This document shows, one piece after another, positions 45,354 to 56,639 of a DNA stretch of 64,000 bases. The stretch spans positions 13,574,501 through 13,638,500 of the forward strand of contig NC_003280.10 of assembly GCF_000002985.6 (NCBI RefSeq), read 5' to 3'. The position numbers and the translations under genes are program-made. The stretch is from Caenorhabditis elegans (lineage: Eukaryota; Nematoda; Chromadorea; Rhabditida; Rhabditidae). Position 1 is the first letter of the stretch. Each line of letters opens with the position of its first letter. The notes under the pieces are model-generated. The model was given only the letters and a program-made list of their open reading frames with translations. It had not been told where the DNA came from and ran no database searches.

Positions 45354-47909
45354 TTCTCGGTTCGCTTCGCTCTCCGAGAAATAGTTTTCCCAGCTCAAGC
45401 TGCGCTCTTGTCAACACGAAATTTATGGTATTATGGGTTTATTTTTTGGGTTATAGTGTGGTATAGGGTAGAACAAGCAGAGCCTGGGGCTATAGAGGTC
45501 AAGTCTTAGTGTGTCTCGACCGAAAGTATGACGGAAAGAGTTACGTACATAAAATTTTGAGAAGATACCAACCCTTCAATACCCAATTAATTGAGATAAA
45601 AACACTGCATAAAATTATCCGATTACACTCATCTGTGTGACTTTAAACTCAGAGGACGGGTCCCTCTGCCTGTAACTGCCACGTCATATCCATATCAGGA
45701 TCCAACCTCTCGGATAATCGCAACTTAACTCTGAACCAATTATAGCAAGGTAAAATGAGAAATGAAATACAAATTACTTCACGGTCTGCGAATTTCTTGT
45801 CCAGTCTTGTGGGGCTGTTGCGCGGACGTGTGTAATTCCTACGTCCACTTACGGTACTTCTACATTATCTTTCTCAAAACTAACGAAGCCTCGTCGTCAA
45901 TAATAGTAGGCAACGGAAAATAGTTTGAAACTAAATCCATGAAAAACGAGTAGGCAAAGAAACCAAAGAAGTATACAGCTAGTTTACGTATACCAGAACA
46001 CGGCCTCTCGTTAATCATGATTTAGCAGACGACAAAAGAGAGAATATACGCGCGACTCGATATGATAACTGCCTAGATCGACCGCTTAACAGTATAGGAT
46101 AAAAACTGATAGAAAGAGTCAAGCACCGGAATCTCACTTTTTCAGCTCCGCCCCTGCCAACTTCCTACATAAACTTGGATGCCTGCTACGTAAACTTGCT
46201 CTACTCCTACGTAGTCTGCGTCGTGATTATAGCGGGAACGGGGTTAGTTGAAAAACGGCAATCATGAAATTCGCGGGAAAGCAAAGGATAACATCTAGAG
46301 GGAGTAAATAAATACGTGATCTCGAAACACGCAGCAACACTGAAAAAACTATCACCTCTTAAAAAATAAAACATGATTTAAATGACAACTGTTCGGCTTG
46401 GAGCCCCTGGGGCCCGAAATGTAGCTATTCCATATCGTCTGACTATCCGTATACGTTCGATGCTTTTCAAAGAGCCAATTCAAAATCGAACTTCCAGTCT
46501 GGCTTTTCATCACTCCTACGTAGGTCTGCGCCACTCTTACATAGGCCTGCGCCACTCTTACATAGGCCTGCGCCACTCTTACGCAGCCCTGAGCCACTCT
46601 TGCGGAGACCTGCGCCATTCTTACGTAGACTCGCGTTTCTCCTTAGTAATCTTGCGCTAGTCCTTCATAGACTTGTAGAAATCCTACGTAATCAAGAGAA
46701 GTAGATACACCGGAAAAAAGAGAACACGAGATACCTTGAAAAACGATAGATAACGGAAAAGTAAATTGCGAAATCTACCGGTAATCTAATCGTACACACA
46801 CAAACCAGCTGACGGATTATCTCCATAACTGAAATCAGAATATACTCGAGACTCACGGAGTCGACTTTGTACTCCTATACACTCTGATCTGGCTCAACCA
46901 GTCAATTTAAAAGCGACATAAATGCACGATAATATTTCTCATTCAATAAATGTAGCCGAATTGGACTTGATAACAGCCCTGCAGTGGCCTGAACTCGTAA
47001 TTTCGCGATAAAGAATTGCTCTTTCTGCGAAGTGGACTCCGGTTACCTGGTAACCACAAAGAAAATCATCCACAAAATTCTCTCGATAATTGTTATCGGA
47101 ATATTCACAAGACTCATGGAGTCACTTTCACATAAAAACGTATGCCTTTCACTCGATAGAAAGTCTTTCTTGGGACCTGGTCCATCAGATCATGATTTTT
47201 TAACGCGAAAATTACCAAAGTAGCTTGTTAGAGATAAATAGATAAAGAGATAGGGAGAGCGAGTGCGCGAGTGCACGAAAAACGGAAAGAGAAAAGTTAA
47301 AGAGCGATAAACGAAAAATTATATAGTAAAAAAGCTTGGATAAAATAACAATATCGAAAAGAGCGCGTATGACAGAGAGATAGAGAAGAGACAGAAACGA
47401 ACATATATTCTCCAAGATGAGAGAGAACCACTGACCATTTCGAAATGGACAGAAAACTTAATGAAGTGCCCAAATTGCAGGGGAAAATCAGCCTTTGAGC
47501 TTCCGAAAGTACGCTTCCTGAGCGTTACAAGTAAAAACTGAGAATTTAAATGAATTCCTCCTGCAAATCCTGCATCTGCTCAGATTACTCTTGGAAAACG
47601 TAAAAATTACCACATTTTTATCATTACGAAACGAGAAAAAACGCTTGAAACGCAACAGAATCGAGTAAAATCGATAAATAACCTAACAACTACTAAAAAT
47701 TTGATAAAAATACAATACAATCAAAGAAAAATCGATGCAAATCGATAAAATCACGTCCTTTTTCGTTACCAACACGTAGAATGGTGACAAATCGCCGCTG
47801 CGGCCAAGGCAAGATTTCATCGCGTCGAGACCCATCGAACACTAAAGGCGATGCGCCTTTAAGCTGGCGGTACTATACTCGCTCCGCTTTCTCGGGGAAA
47901 ACATATAAT
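45354..47909. mobile_element. Unidentified mobile element, copy B, head-to-tail with copy A
   Basis: Same 5' (45354-45467) and 3' (47768-47909) ends as copy A, directly abutting it with no spacer. The ~2.3-kb interior has mixed base composition without the long A/T runs of the flanks and without credible ORFs. Includes a 21-bp repeat at 46503-46640. Confidence 0.65.
46503..46640. repeat. 21-bp repeat CACTCTTACATAGGCCTGCGC
   Basis: About six units with point changes (CTACGTAGGTCTGCGC, CTTACGCAGCCCTGAGC). In frame on plus they read RHSYIGL; treated as repeat. Confidence 0.8.
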
Positions 47910-48059
47910 TAATTTAAATCGAAAATTTTTCGCAAAAAAATTTTGAAAACGTATCGAATTAATGGCGATTTGTTTTTGTACTTCTGATAATTTCCACCAA
48001 AAAATGTTGAAATTATTGCAACTTTGCTTAAAAAGAATCACAATATTGGAACTTTTTGT

Positions 48060-48440
48060 CAAAAAAAAAACTGTACCAGCAAATCGGCGATTTGCCGGTA
48101 TTGAAATTTCTGGCAAATCGTGATTTTGCACTTTTTTTTTGGAATTTCCAGAATTCTAATTTTAATCGGCAAAATGGTACAAAACATACGAATTTTCCTA
48201 CATATTTTTTTGACTAGCGGTCCTACATATTTTTTTGAAAATTAAGCAAATCCTATGAAAATATCTAAAGAAAACGGAAAAAAATTCAAAAAGGCACCGT
48301 TTTAAGTGTTTCCGTCTTACTAAAAATTCCTCTAGAAACTTCCGGCAAATTCATATCCGGCAAACGGCATTTTGCCGGAATTGAAATTTCCGGCAAATTG
48401 GCAAACCGGAAATTTGCCAAACGGCAATTGCCGCCACAAC
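48060..48440. repeat. GGCAAAT-family repeats 3' of a GST
   Basis: Two short blocks (48075-48120, 48340-48440) of the TTGCCGGAATTGAAATTTCC family separated by TTTAATCGGCAAAATGG, an arrangement repeated at 49290-49730 and 54300-54600. Confidence 0.75.
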
Positions 48441-48532
48441 CCTGCAACAAACTTTGAAAACTAGTTCACTTTTAAACATTTTTATTTTTTATTTCAAATT
48501 ACAAAAATAAATAAAAATCATGGCGCATAACA

Positions 48533-49933
48533 TCAATATTCGGTAACTGGACGTTTTGCAATATACTCCTTAATTCCTGGATAAGAATTCACTTTTTCAC
48601 GTAGAGCTGCCAGTTTTGTGAATTCTGATTCATCGAAGAGCCCGTAGTTTTTTAGAGTCAGCAGATTATCAACAACGACAAGATCCGCAAAAGTGATGTC
48701 ACTTCCGATGAGAAATCCCGAATTGCTCTTTTCCAGAAGTCCATTGAGGATGTTAAAGTAGGTATTTCTAGCTGGCAGGAAAAATTCTGATCTGAACTTT
48801 TCAACTTCTTCAGCAGATTTTCCACTGCGTCGTTCTGCGGCAAACTTTTTGAATTCGGCAAGGAAATCCTTGAATAGATCGTGGACTGCGTCCACCCAGG
48901 CTTCTTCTTCGGGAGTTTTCCCAGCGAAGCCGAATTTTCTGGCGAGGTAGCGGAGGATAGCACCGGACTGGGGAAGTTCGAATCCATCAATGTTCAAGAC
49001 TGGAAGCTGCTTCATTGGAGTTGCTGAAAAAATCAAATTTACCGTACCACTACAGTACTACTACAGTACCGCAACAGTATTAAAATTGGGCATTTACTAA
49101 CGTATGAATACTTTGACTCAACATTCACATTACCTATGTATATCTAGGGAAGGTGTAACGTCACAGACTACAAACTACAAACTACAGATACTACAAACTA
49201 TACACATACATAGTACACGTTGCCAGTTGGACCCATTCGAATTACTGTGACTATACCACCTAAACGTGGGCGGTAGACGATTTTTTCCAGCAAAATGACA
49301 AATTGCCGGAATTGAAAAATTCTGGTAAATCGGCAAACCGGAAAATTGCCGATTTGTCGAATTTGCCGGAAATACGGCTATTGCCGAATTTTTCGGAAAT
49401 TTCAGGATTTCAATTTTAATCGCAAAATTGTGCGCATCCTATAAATGTACCTATATCTATTTTGAAAAGTAAGTAATTCTTTGAAGCTTTTAAAGAAAAA
49501 GAGGAACAAATTTCAAAAAGGCACAGTTTTAAATGTTTCCGTCCTATTAAAATCTCCCTCTAAACACTTCCGGCAAATTTATATTTGGTAAACGGAAAAT
49601 CGGAAAATCGGTAATTTGCCGGAATGAAACATTTCCGGCCAATCGGCAAACCGGCGATTTGGCAATCTTCCGAGTTTGCCGGAAAATAAATTTGCCGAAT
49701 CGCAATTGTCGCCCATCCCTCATACCACATATGGGGTGTTTTAATCGAAATTTTTCTTCAAGAGTTTCTAATACCTTTCTAATAAAAAAAAACTCACAAT
49801 CTTTAATATCCAACCATGTTTGATCCGGGTTCATACGAACCTCTTCAAATTGAACTCCAGCGAGATGAAACAGAAGCCGAATTGGCTCGCCGAGCCCGCG
49901 AAAGAAAAAATAGGTTAGTTTGTAGGATGGCAT
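48533..49933 (-). CDS. Glutathione S-transferase (sigma-like), 208 aa
   Basis: Minus exons 49933-49798 and 49023-48533, phase 1. MPSYKLTYFFFRGLGEPIRLLFHLAG, Tyr8; TPMKQLPVLNIDGFELPQSGAILRYLARKFGFAGK; VHDLFKDFLAEFKKF; SGFLIGSDITFADLVVVDN; C-terminus IAKRPVTEY. KQLP in place of GQLP links it to the inverted pseudogene at 50528. The intron carries a GGCAAAT array. An upstream TTTGTCAT at 50046-50053 sits next to GTCTCTTTATCTC. Possibly gst-16 by order. Confidence 0.9.
49290..49730. repeat. GGCAAAT-family array in GST intron
   Basis: Blocks of TTGCCGGAATTGAAAAATTC and CCGGCCAATCGGCAAACCGG flanking a unique AATCGCAAAATTGTGC stretch. Confidence 0.75.
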
Positions 49934-50045
49934 CGAGTCAGTGGGAATTGATGAGAAAAACGCTGGTCTTTTATACTTTTATACACATCGAGTGAGTGTT
50001 TAGACGTCTATGTCTCTTTATCTCTTTTTGCACCCAACAACACCA

Positions 50046-50053
50046 TTTGTCAT
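50046..50053 (-). promoter_or_regulatory. SKN-1-type site (TTTGTCAT) upstream of GST
   Basis: Matches WWTRTCAT with the following CATTTTTT, about 113 bp upstream of the ATG at 49933. Confidence 0.45.
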
Positions 50054-50527
50054 CATTTTTTGGAGAACACGTTTTTAGCACATGTGTTTTTTTGATATTG
50101 TAAACTAGAAAAATTTTGGAGAAAAATATAATATTTCTCAAATTGCAAGAAATAAAAAAGGTTTGTTTTAGAGTTGGCAAAATTTTTTCAATTGGCTTGT
50201 TAGTTGAAAACTTTTTTCCAAAACTGAAAAGAACCGAGACGCGATAGTTGAATATATAGTACATAGTAAAAACTACAAAAAAAGAATCTGCCAAAATATT
50301 AATTTGATTGGGTTACATTAAAATGTGCTTACTATGTATAGTTTATAGCAGATGTAGGCGACAAACAATTAATTACGGCAAATCGGCAATTTGCCGAAAT
50401 TCCCAAATTTCCGGCAAATTGGCAACCCGGCAATTTGCAGCAATGATGCGGTTGCGGGACTGTAGTGGTACTGTAGTAGTACTGCAGGGATACACTAGCC
50501 TTACAATGATTGTATAGTTTATTTTTT

Positions 50528-50986
50528 CAGCGACTCCAATGAAGCAGCTGCCTGTCCTCAACATTGACGGTAGAAAATTCGAATTCGCTGGAAAAACTCC
50601 GGAGGAAGAAGCCTGGGTGGACGCTGTCCACGATCTATTCAAAGATTTCTATCTTCGATTCAAAAAGTTTACCGCAGAACGACGCAGTGGAAAATCCAAG
50701 GAAGAACTTGAAAAGATCAAATCCGAGATGTTCTTGCCTGCTAGAAATACCTACTTCAACATCCTTAATGGGCTTCTGGAAAAGAACAAGTAGGGATTTC
50801 TCCTCGGGAGTGGCATCACTTTTGCGGATCTTGTCGTTGTTGATAATCTGGAGACTCTGAAAAACTACGGGTTCTTTGAAGCATCGTAATTTCCAAAGCT
50901 GGGCAGCTCTTCGCGAGAAAGTGGTTTCTTATCCAGGAGTTAAGGAGTATATTGAAGCAAGTTCAGTTGCCGAATATTCATTTTAA
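50528..50986 (+). pseudogene. Inverted, truncated GST pseudogene
   Basis: The only plus-strand GST sequence in the cluster. It starts at an exon-2 acceptor (TTTTTTCAG|CGACTCC), reads TPMKQLPVLNIDG, then jumps to RKFEFAGKTPEEEAWVDAVHDLFKDF. About 16 residues (FELPQSGAILRYLA) are deleted at the glutathione loop. It has an in-frame stop at 50791 (KNK*) and a further stop and frame shift near 50887 before ending VAEYSF. There is no first exon. Nearest relative is the 48533 gene (shared KQLP, VHDLF). An inverted duplication fragment that cannot make enzyme. Confidence 0.9.
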
Positions 50987-51084
50987 GCCATTTGTATTTA
51001 TGTATGTGTCATGTGATTTGAAGTGTAAAATAAAAAGATTTGACCCATAATTATAAATTCATTTATAGAGAACATAGAAAAAAA

Positions 51085-52641
51085 CTAAAAATCAGAAGCT
51101 GTACGACTAGATACATATTCCTTGATCCCTGGCTGCGAGTACACTTTCTCTAGAAGAGCCGTCAATTTCGGTTGCTCCGATGCATTCAGAAATCCAAAGT
51201 TTCTAAGAGTCTCCAGATTATTGACGACTACAAGATCCGCGTAAGTAATAGAATTTCCGATCAGGAATCCGGACTTGCTTCTTTCCAGCAGACCATTGAG
51301 AAGCTTAAAGTAGGATTCCATAGCTGGGACTACAGATTCTGACACAACTTTTGCGACTTCTTCCTCTGATTTTCCGCCACGCTTTGCAACCAGGAACTTT
51401 TTGAATTCTACGAAGAAATCCTTGAACCGATCGACTACGGCGTCCACCCAAGCTCGATCCTCTGGAGTTTTCCCAGCAAATCCGAATTTCAGAGCAAGGT
51501 AGCGGAGAATTGCAGCAGATTGGGGGATCTCAAGTCCGTCGACGCCTAGGATGGGTAGCTGACCCATTGGGGACTCTGGAATTGGAAAAATATTTTTTCT
51601 GGGCTTTGAATGTTCGTTAATAATTTTTGAAAAATAAAAATTTCAACAAATTTGAAAGCTGAAAAAATTTTGAAAGGTTTTAATTTGAGTTTCTTTCAAA
51701 ATAATTTTTTTTTCGACATTTTAAACAAGGGGTGTGCGGCAAATTTGCCCAATTTGCCGAATTTGCCGATTGCTGAGCTTGGCAAATTTGCCGAATTTGC
51801 CCAGCACTGTAAATTTTCGAAAAAAAAACAAGATTTGCCGGATTTGCCAATTGCCGAGCCCGGCAAATTTCGAAAAAAAAGTAGATTTGCCGAATTTGTC
51901 CATCACCGCAATTTTGCCAAATTTGTCCAGCCCGGCAAATTTGCCGAAGTTGCCCAGAACGGAAAAAATTCGAAAAAAGTAGATTTGCCAAGTTTGCCTT
52001 TTGCTGAGCACGGCAAATTTGCCTAATTTGCCCAGCACGGCAAATTTCGAAAAAGTAGATTTGGCGAATTTGCCGATTGCTGAGCTCGGCAAATTTTCCG
52101 AATTTGCCCAGCACTGTAAATTTTCGAAAATAAAAAAAAACAAGATTTGCCGGATTTGCCAATTGCCGAGCCCGGCAAATTTCGAAAAAAAGTAGATTTG
52201 CCGAATTTGCCCATCACCGCAATTTTGCCAAATTTGTCCAGCCCGGCAAATTTGCCGAAATTGCCCAGAACGGAAAAAATTCGAAAAAAGTAGATTTGCC
52301 AAGTTTGCCTTTTGCTGAGCTCGGCAAATTTGTCTAATTTGCCCAGCACGGAAAATTTTGAAAAGATAGATTGCCGAATTTGTCGAGCTCTGCAAATTTT
52401 GAGATTTGCCGCACACCCCTGTTTTAAACCTGTTTATTATATAAAATTTAATTTTTTGAAAATTCAAATTTTCTACCTAAAAAACTATAAAATAAAACCC
52501 AAACTCACTTGACTTCACAGCTCCCCACTCCTCAAAACTAAACCGTTCATCTTTAAACGGGCAATCAGCTAGATGGAACAAAAGTCTCACCGGCTCGCCG
52601 AGCCCACGAAACGGGAAATAGGTAAATTTGTAGGAAGGCAT
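51085..52641 (-). CDS. Glutathione S-transferase (sigma-like), 207 aa
   Basis: Minus exons 52641-52509 and 51575-51085, phase 1. MPSYKFTYFPFRGLGEPVRLLFHLAD, Tyr8; MGQLPILGVDGLEIPQSAAILRYLALKFGFAGK; RAWVDAVVDRFKDFF; SGFLIGNSITYADLVVVNN; C-terminus VSSRTASDF. The 933-bp intron is nearly all TTGCCGAATTTGCC repeat, in two ~390-bp tandem blocks. The promoter has GGCGTCTGCGTCTTGG (about 52748) but no SKN-1-type site that I see. Possibly gst-17 by order. Confidence 0.9.
51735..52425. repeat. GCACGGCAAATTTGCC array with ~290-bp higher-order period
   Basis: The block 51840-52130 is repeated nearly unchanged at 52130-52420 (order: GCCGGATTTGCCAATTG, CATCACCGCAATTTTGCC, CAGAACGGAAAAAATTCG, GCCTTTTGCTGAGC). 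Long minus-strand ORFs here are repeat translations. Confidence 0.85.
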
Positions 52642-52849
52642 GATTGTTTGAATTCTGTCATGGTGGGCATAGTTGTTTATATATGGCCCTGAACTAGAGT
52701 AAACCTCAATGAAACAGTGCATGGCTAAAGTCACGTCCGTTTGTCTAGGCGTCTGCGTCTTGGTTTCTTTGAATTTCTCTAGAGTCACATAGTATTATAG
52801 TTATAAACTTCACTATCGAAAAATTGAAAAAATGATATATATATGTATA

Positions 52850-53500
52850 CATTGACGGTTTGCCGATCTGCCGGAAATTTAGATTTTCGGCAAATAGCCA
52901 ATAATTTGCTTACTTTCCAAAATAGATGTAGGAAAATTCAAGATGTTTTGCTGATTAAAATTGAAATTCGGAAATTTCAAAAAAATGTGCAAAACCACAA
53001 TTTGATTTGTTTGCCGATTTGCCGGAAAATTTCAATTCTGGAAAGTTGCCGGTTTGCCGGAAAATTTCAATTCTGGAAATTTGCCGGTTTGCCGATTTGC
53101 CGAAAATTTCAATTCTGGAAATTTGCCGGTTTGCCGATTTGCCGAAAATTCAATTCTGGAAATTTGCCGATTTGCCGGAAAATTTCAATTCTGGAAATTT
53201 GCCAATTTGCCGAAAATTTTAATTCTGGAAAGTTGCCGATTTGCCGGAACATTTCAATTCTGGAAAGTTGCCGATTTGCCGAAAATTTCAATTCTGGAAA
53301 TTTGCCGGTTTGCCGATTTGCCGAAAATTTTAATTCTGGAAATTTGCCGATTTGCCGAAAATTTCAATTCTGGAAATTTGCCGATTTGCCGGAAAATTTC
53401 AATTCTGGAAATTTGCCAATTTGCCGAAAAATTTCAATTCCAGAAATTTGCCCGTTTGCCGATTTGCCGGAGTTAATTGTTTGTCGCCCACCCCTGATAT
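52850..53500. repeat. TTCAATTCTGGAAATTTGCCG array between GSTs
   Basis: About 17 units of 26-38 bp (CCGAAAATTTCAATTCTGG, AAATTTGCCGATTTG). A long Arg/Cys/Phe ORF on plus is the repeat. Confidence 0.85.
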
Positions 53501-53558
53501 GTATATATATTGTACTATTACAAAAAATTTTATTTAGCAATTAGTTTTGGAAAAAAAA

Positions 53559-54262
53559 TCAATGCTCAGTAAATGGACGATTAGCAATATAGTTCTTAAG
53601 AGCCGAGTGTGAATACACTTTTTCACGGAGAGCTGCCAATTTTGGCTGCTCTTCAGCCTTGAAAAGTCCATAGTTTTTGAGACTGTCTACATTTTCGGAT
53701 ATGGCAAGATCTGCCAAAGTTATGTCATCTCCAACAAGATATCCTGACTTGTTCCTCTCCAAAATACCATTGAGAATTTCAAAATATGGATGTCTAGCAG
53801 GAATTAGGATCTCAGAGGTGAGCTTTGCGAGCTCATCGGCTGGAAGTTTGTTTCGTCTTGCTCGGATCATTTTTCGGAAGACTTCGAAAAAGTCTTTGTA
53901 AAGATCAGTTGTAGCGTCTACCCAGGCTTGATCCTTTGCGGTTTTTCCAGCGAATCCGAATTTTCTGGCAAGGTAGCTATTGATTGCTCCAGACTGAGGA
54001 ATTTCAAATTCATTGGGGTCGCTGTAGTGTGCATTGGGGTCGCTGTAGTGTGCATTGGGGTCGCTGTAACAATTTTGCTGGGAATTTTTTTTTGGAATCC
54101 TTCTGAAATTTCCGAAAGCAAAAAAAAACTCACTTTTCTTCTTTTTGTCCCATTCACAACTCGGAAAAACCATACGTACATCTTCAAAAGGTACTCCAGC
54201 TGAATGGAACATGAGCCTCGCGGGCTCCGCGAGCCCACGAATCGAGAGAGAGGGTTTTCTCC
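53559..54262 (-). pseudogene. Glutathione S-transferase pseudogene (no start, frameshifted glutathione loop)
   Basis: Exon-2 sequence (54063-53559) is intact from FEIPQSGAINSYLARKFGFAGK to the stop after IANRPFTEH. The first-exon remnant (54262-54134) has SIRGLAEPARLMFHSAGVPFEDVRM, but the usual MPSYKLTYF start is missing: no ATG is in frame and catalytic Tyr8 is gone. At the start of exon 2 a 21-bp unit (CGACCCCAATGCACACTACAG) is present three times, and the GQLPVLNVDG segment is deleted. The canonical splice therefore enters the wrong frame for FEIPQ. Two independent lesions make it a pseudogene. By order it would be gst-18. Confidence 0.8.
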
Positions 54263-54299
54263 AAGAGTAAATGATTCGCTTTTCCACCAGTTTTTCATA

Positions 54300-55215
54300 A
54301 CATTTTCGGCAACTTTGCAAATTGCCGGAATTGAAATTTCTGGCAACTTTGCAAATTGCCACGTTTTTGTTTTTGGAAATTTCAGAATTTCAATTTTAAT
54401 GGGCGAAGTTTTACACATCTTAAGAATGTTTTCTCATATATCTTTAAAATTTAGCAAATTCTATAAAAATATCTAAAGAAAACTGGCAAAAATATCAAAA
54501 AGACACAGTTGGTTTTCCATCTTTAAAAAAATACCTCTAAAAACTTCCGGCAAATTGATGTTTGGAAACTGGCAAATCGGCAAATCGACAAATTGCTGGA
54601 AATGAAAAATTTCCTGCAAATCAGCAAACCGGCAAATCGCTGGAATTCAAAATTTCAAAAAAATCGGCAAACTGGCAAATTCGGCAAACCGGTGAATCGC
54701 TGGAATTCAAAATTTCCGGCAAATCGACAAACGGGCAAATTGGCGGAATTGAAAAATTCCGGCAAATCGCTGAAATTGAAAATTTTAAAAAAATCGGCAA
54801 ACGGGCAAATTGATGAAATTGAAAATTTCCGGCAAATCGGCAAACCGGCAAATCGCTGAAATTGAAAATTTCAGAAAAATCGGCAAACCGGCAAATCGCT
54901 GGAATTCAAAATTTCAGAAAAATTGGCAAACTGGCAAATTGACGGAATTGAAAATTTCCGGCAAATCAGCAAACCGGCAAATCGCTGAAATTTAAAATTT
55001 CAGAAAAATCGGCAAACCGGCAAATCGCTGGAATTCAAAATTTCCGGCAAATCGGCAAATCGGCAAATTGCAGGAAATGAAAATTTCCGGCAAATCGACA
55101 AACCTGCAATTTGCAGGAATTCAAAATTTCAGAAAAATCGCGCCAAACTGGCAAATTGACGGAATTGAAACATTCGCGCAAACTTGCAATTTGCCGATTT
55201 GCCGAATTTGTCGAC
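54300..55215. repeat. GGCAAACCGGCAAATCGC array
   Basis: Dense from 54545: ~35-bp units AAAATTTCCGGCAAATCGGC, AAACCGGCAAATCGCTGG, in about 18 copies. The short block 54300-54370 repeats the AATTTTAATGGGCGAAG layout seen at 48140. Confidence 0.8.
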
Positions 55216-55298
55216 AAAAAAAATTTGAAGATGCCGAAGGCTAAAGAATATTCACAACTTTAAATTTTTTTAATTCAAAATACCAAAAATAAAAAACA

Positions 55299-56387
55299 TC
55301 AAAATTCCGTTAATACACGAGTAGCTATGCATTCTTTAATTCCTGGTTGTTCATACACTTTCTTTTGCAGAGCTACCAATTTTGGCTCATCTGAGCCATT
55401 GTAGAGCTCAAAAGTTTTAAGTGTCTCTAGATAATTGGTCACCACAATATCGGCAAACGTGATGCCATCCCCAATAAGGAATCCGGACTTGCTCCTTTTC
55501 AGTAGATCATTCAAATTTTTGAAATACACATTTCTCGCGGGAATGGCGATTTCTGTTCTGACCCTTTCTATCTCGTCAGCTGATTTTCCATTTAAGCTTG
55601 CATAAATTAAGTGCTTGAATTCTGACAGGAAATCTTTGAATAGATCGACAACGGCATCCACCCAGGCTTCTTCTTCAGGAGTTTTTCCAGCGAATCCGAA
55701 TTTTCTGCCAAGGTAGCGAAGGATCGCAGCAGACAACTGGCTCATCGGGTACTCTGAACAGTTAGATATCAAAAAACCTTTCTCTAAAAATGTCCAAAAC
55801 CATTAGAAATTGAAAAAATGCAATTTTTTAGAGTTTGCAGATCAATTTTGAGTCCTCTAACTATAAAATTAACCATTTTAGAGGAGTTTAAAAACTGTGA
55901 TTTTTTGCCATAAATTGCCATTTTTGCCACTTTTTAATAGTTTTTGATGGGTTAAACCTATATTTTCTGAATTCAGGATACATGAATTAACCGTTTTCAA
56001 CAAATTTAGACAACTTTTTATTTTTGCCCAAATTTTTTTCAGCCATCTAATGACTGTCCTTTTTTTTTTGGGCAAAAAAAGAAATTTTTCTGAAATTGTA
56101 CAAAACCACTGGAAATTGAAAAAGGACAACTTTTAAGGGTTTGGAGATCAATTTTGAGTCCTCTAACTACTAAATTAACCATTTTAGAAAAGTTTAAAAA
56201 TTGTGAATTTTTACAATAAATGGGCCAAATCCAAATCTAGCAACTCACTTTCTTTAACCTGCTCCCAGGGGCTACCTCCATAGGCAAGCCGTTCATCCTC
56301 AAATGATACCCCGGCCAGATGGAATAAATGTCTGATTGGCTCACCGAGTCCGCGGATTGAAAAGTAGGTTAGTTTGTAGGATGGCAT
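55299..56387 (-). CDS. Glutathione S-transferase-like protein with 12-residue deletion of the glutathione loop, 197 aa
   Basis: Minus exons 56387-56249 and 55753-55299, phase 1. MPSYKLTYFSIRGLGEPIRHLFHLAG keeps Tyr8. Exon 2 reads YPMSQL then directly SAAILRYLGRKFGFAGK: compared with the 209-aa paralogue, residues 54-65 (cis-Pro to the Gln of PQS) are missing, exactly 36 bp in frame. The rest is intact: EEEAWVDAVVDLFKDF, SGFLIGDGITFADIVVTN, IATRVLTEF. Canonical GSTs need that loop for glutathione, so catalysis is doubtful, but the frame is preserved over the whole length. The 495-bp intron holds two copies of the 39475-type element. SKN-1-type ATTGTCAT lies at 56448-56455. Possibly gst-19 by order. 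Confidence 0.8.
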
Positions 56388-56447
56388 TTGGGAGGAAATG
56401 AACAGTAGTGATCAAAATCAAATTATGTACCATCACATAAGATCAAA

Positions 56448-56455
56448 ATTGTCAT
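56448..56455 (-). promoter_or_regulatory. SKN-1-type site (ATTGTCAT) upstream of GST
   Basis: In GATCAAAATTGTCATCATTA, about 61 bp from the ATG; the flanking bases match the 43540 block. Confidence 0.5.
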
Positions 56456-56639
56456 CATTACTTTGAAGGTAACTAGGTTCGCTATCTGTCTCAATTATAG
56501 AGATCAGTGTCAATTAGCTACAAAACACGGGTTTCGATTTTCAGTTGTAGATACCTTTTGGATTTAGCAATAACGCAGCATCATCTTTTACAGATTCCGC
56601 TTTTTTCAGAAATTATGACTTACATATCTAAAAACATGC

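Noticed and set aside
46382-46660. ORF reading RHSYIGLRHSY
   Set aside because: A 21-bp repeat multiple of three inside a non-coding element.
43881-47909. Helitron assignment for the tandem element
   Set aside because: No CTRR 3' end and no Rep/helicase ORF; left unassigned.
51680-52467. Long minus-strand ORFs (up to 248 codons) in a GST intron
   Set aside because: Entirely repeat-encoded (RQICRAGQIRQ type) and inside an intron with clean GST splice sites.
52843-53544. 233-codon plus ORF rich in ICRKFQFWK
   Set aside because: Repeat translation of the AATTCTGGAAATTTGCCG array.
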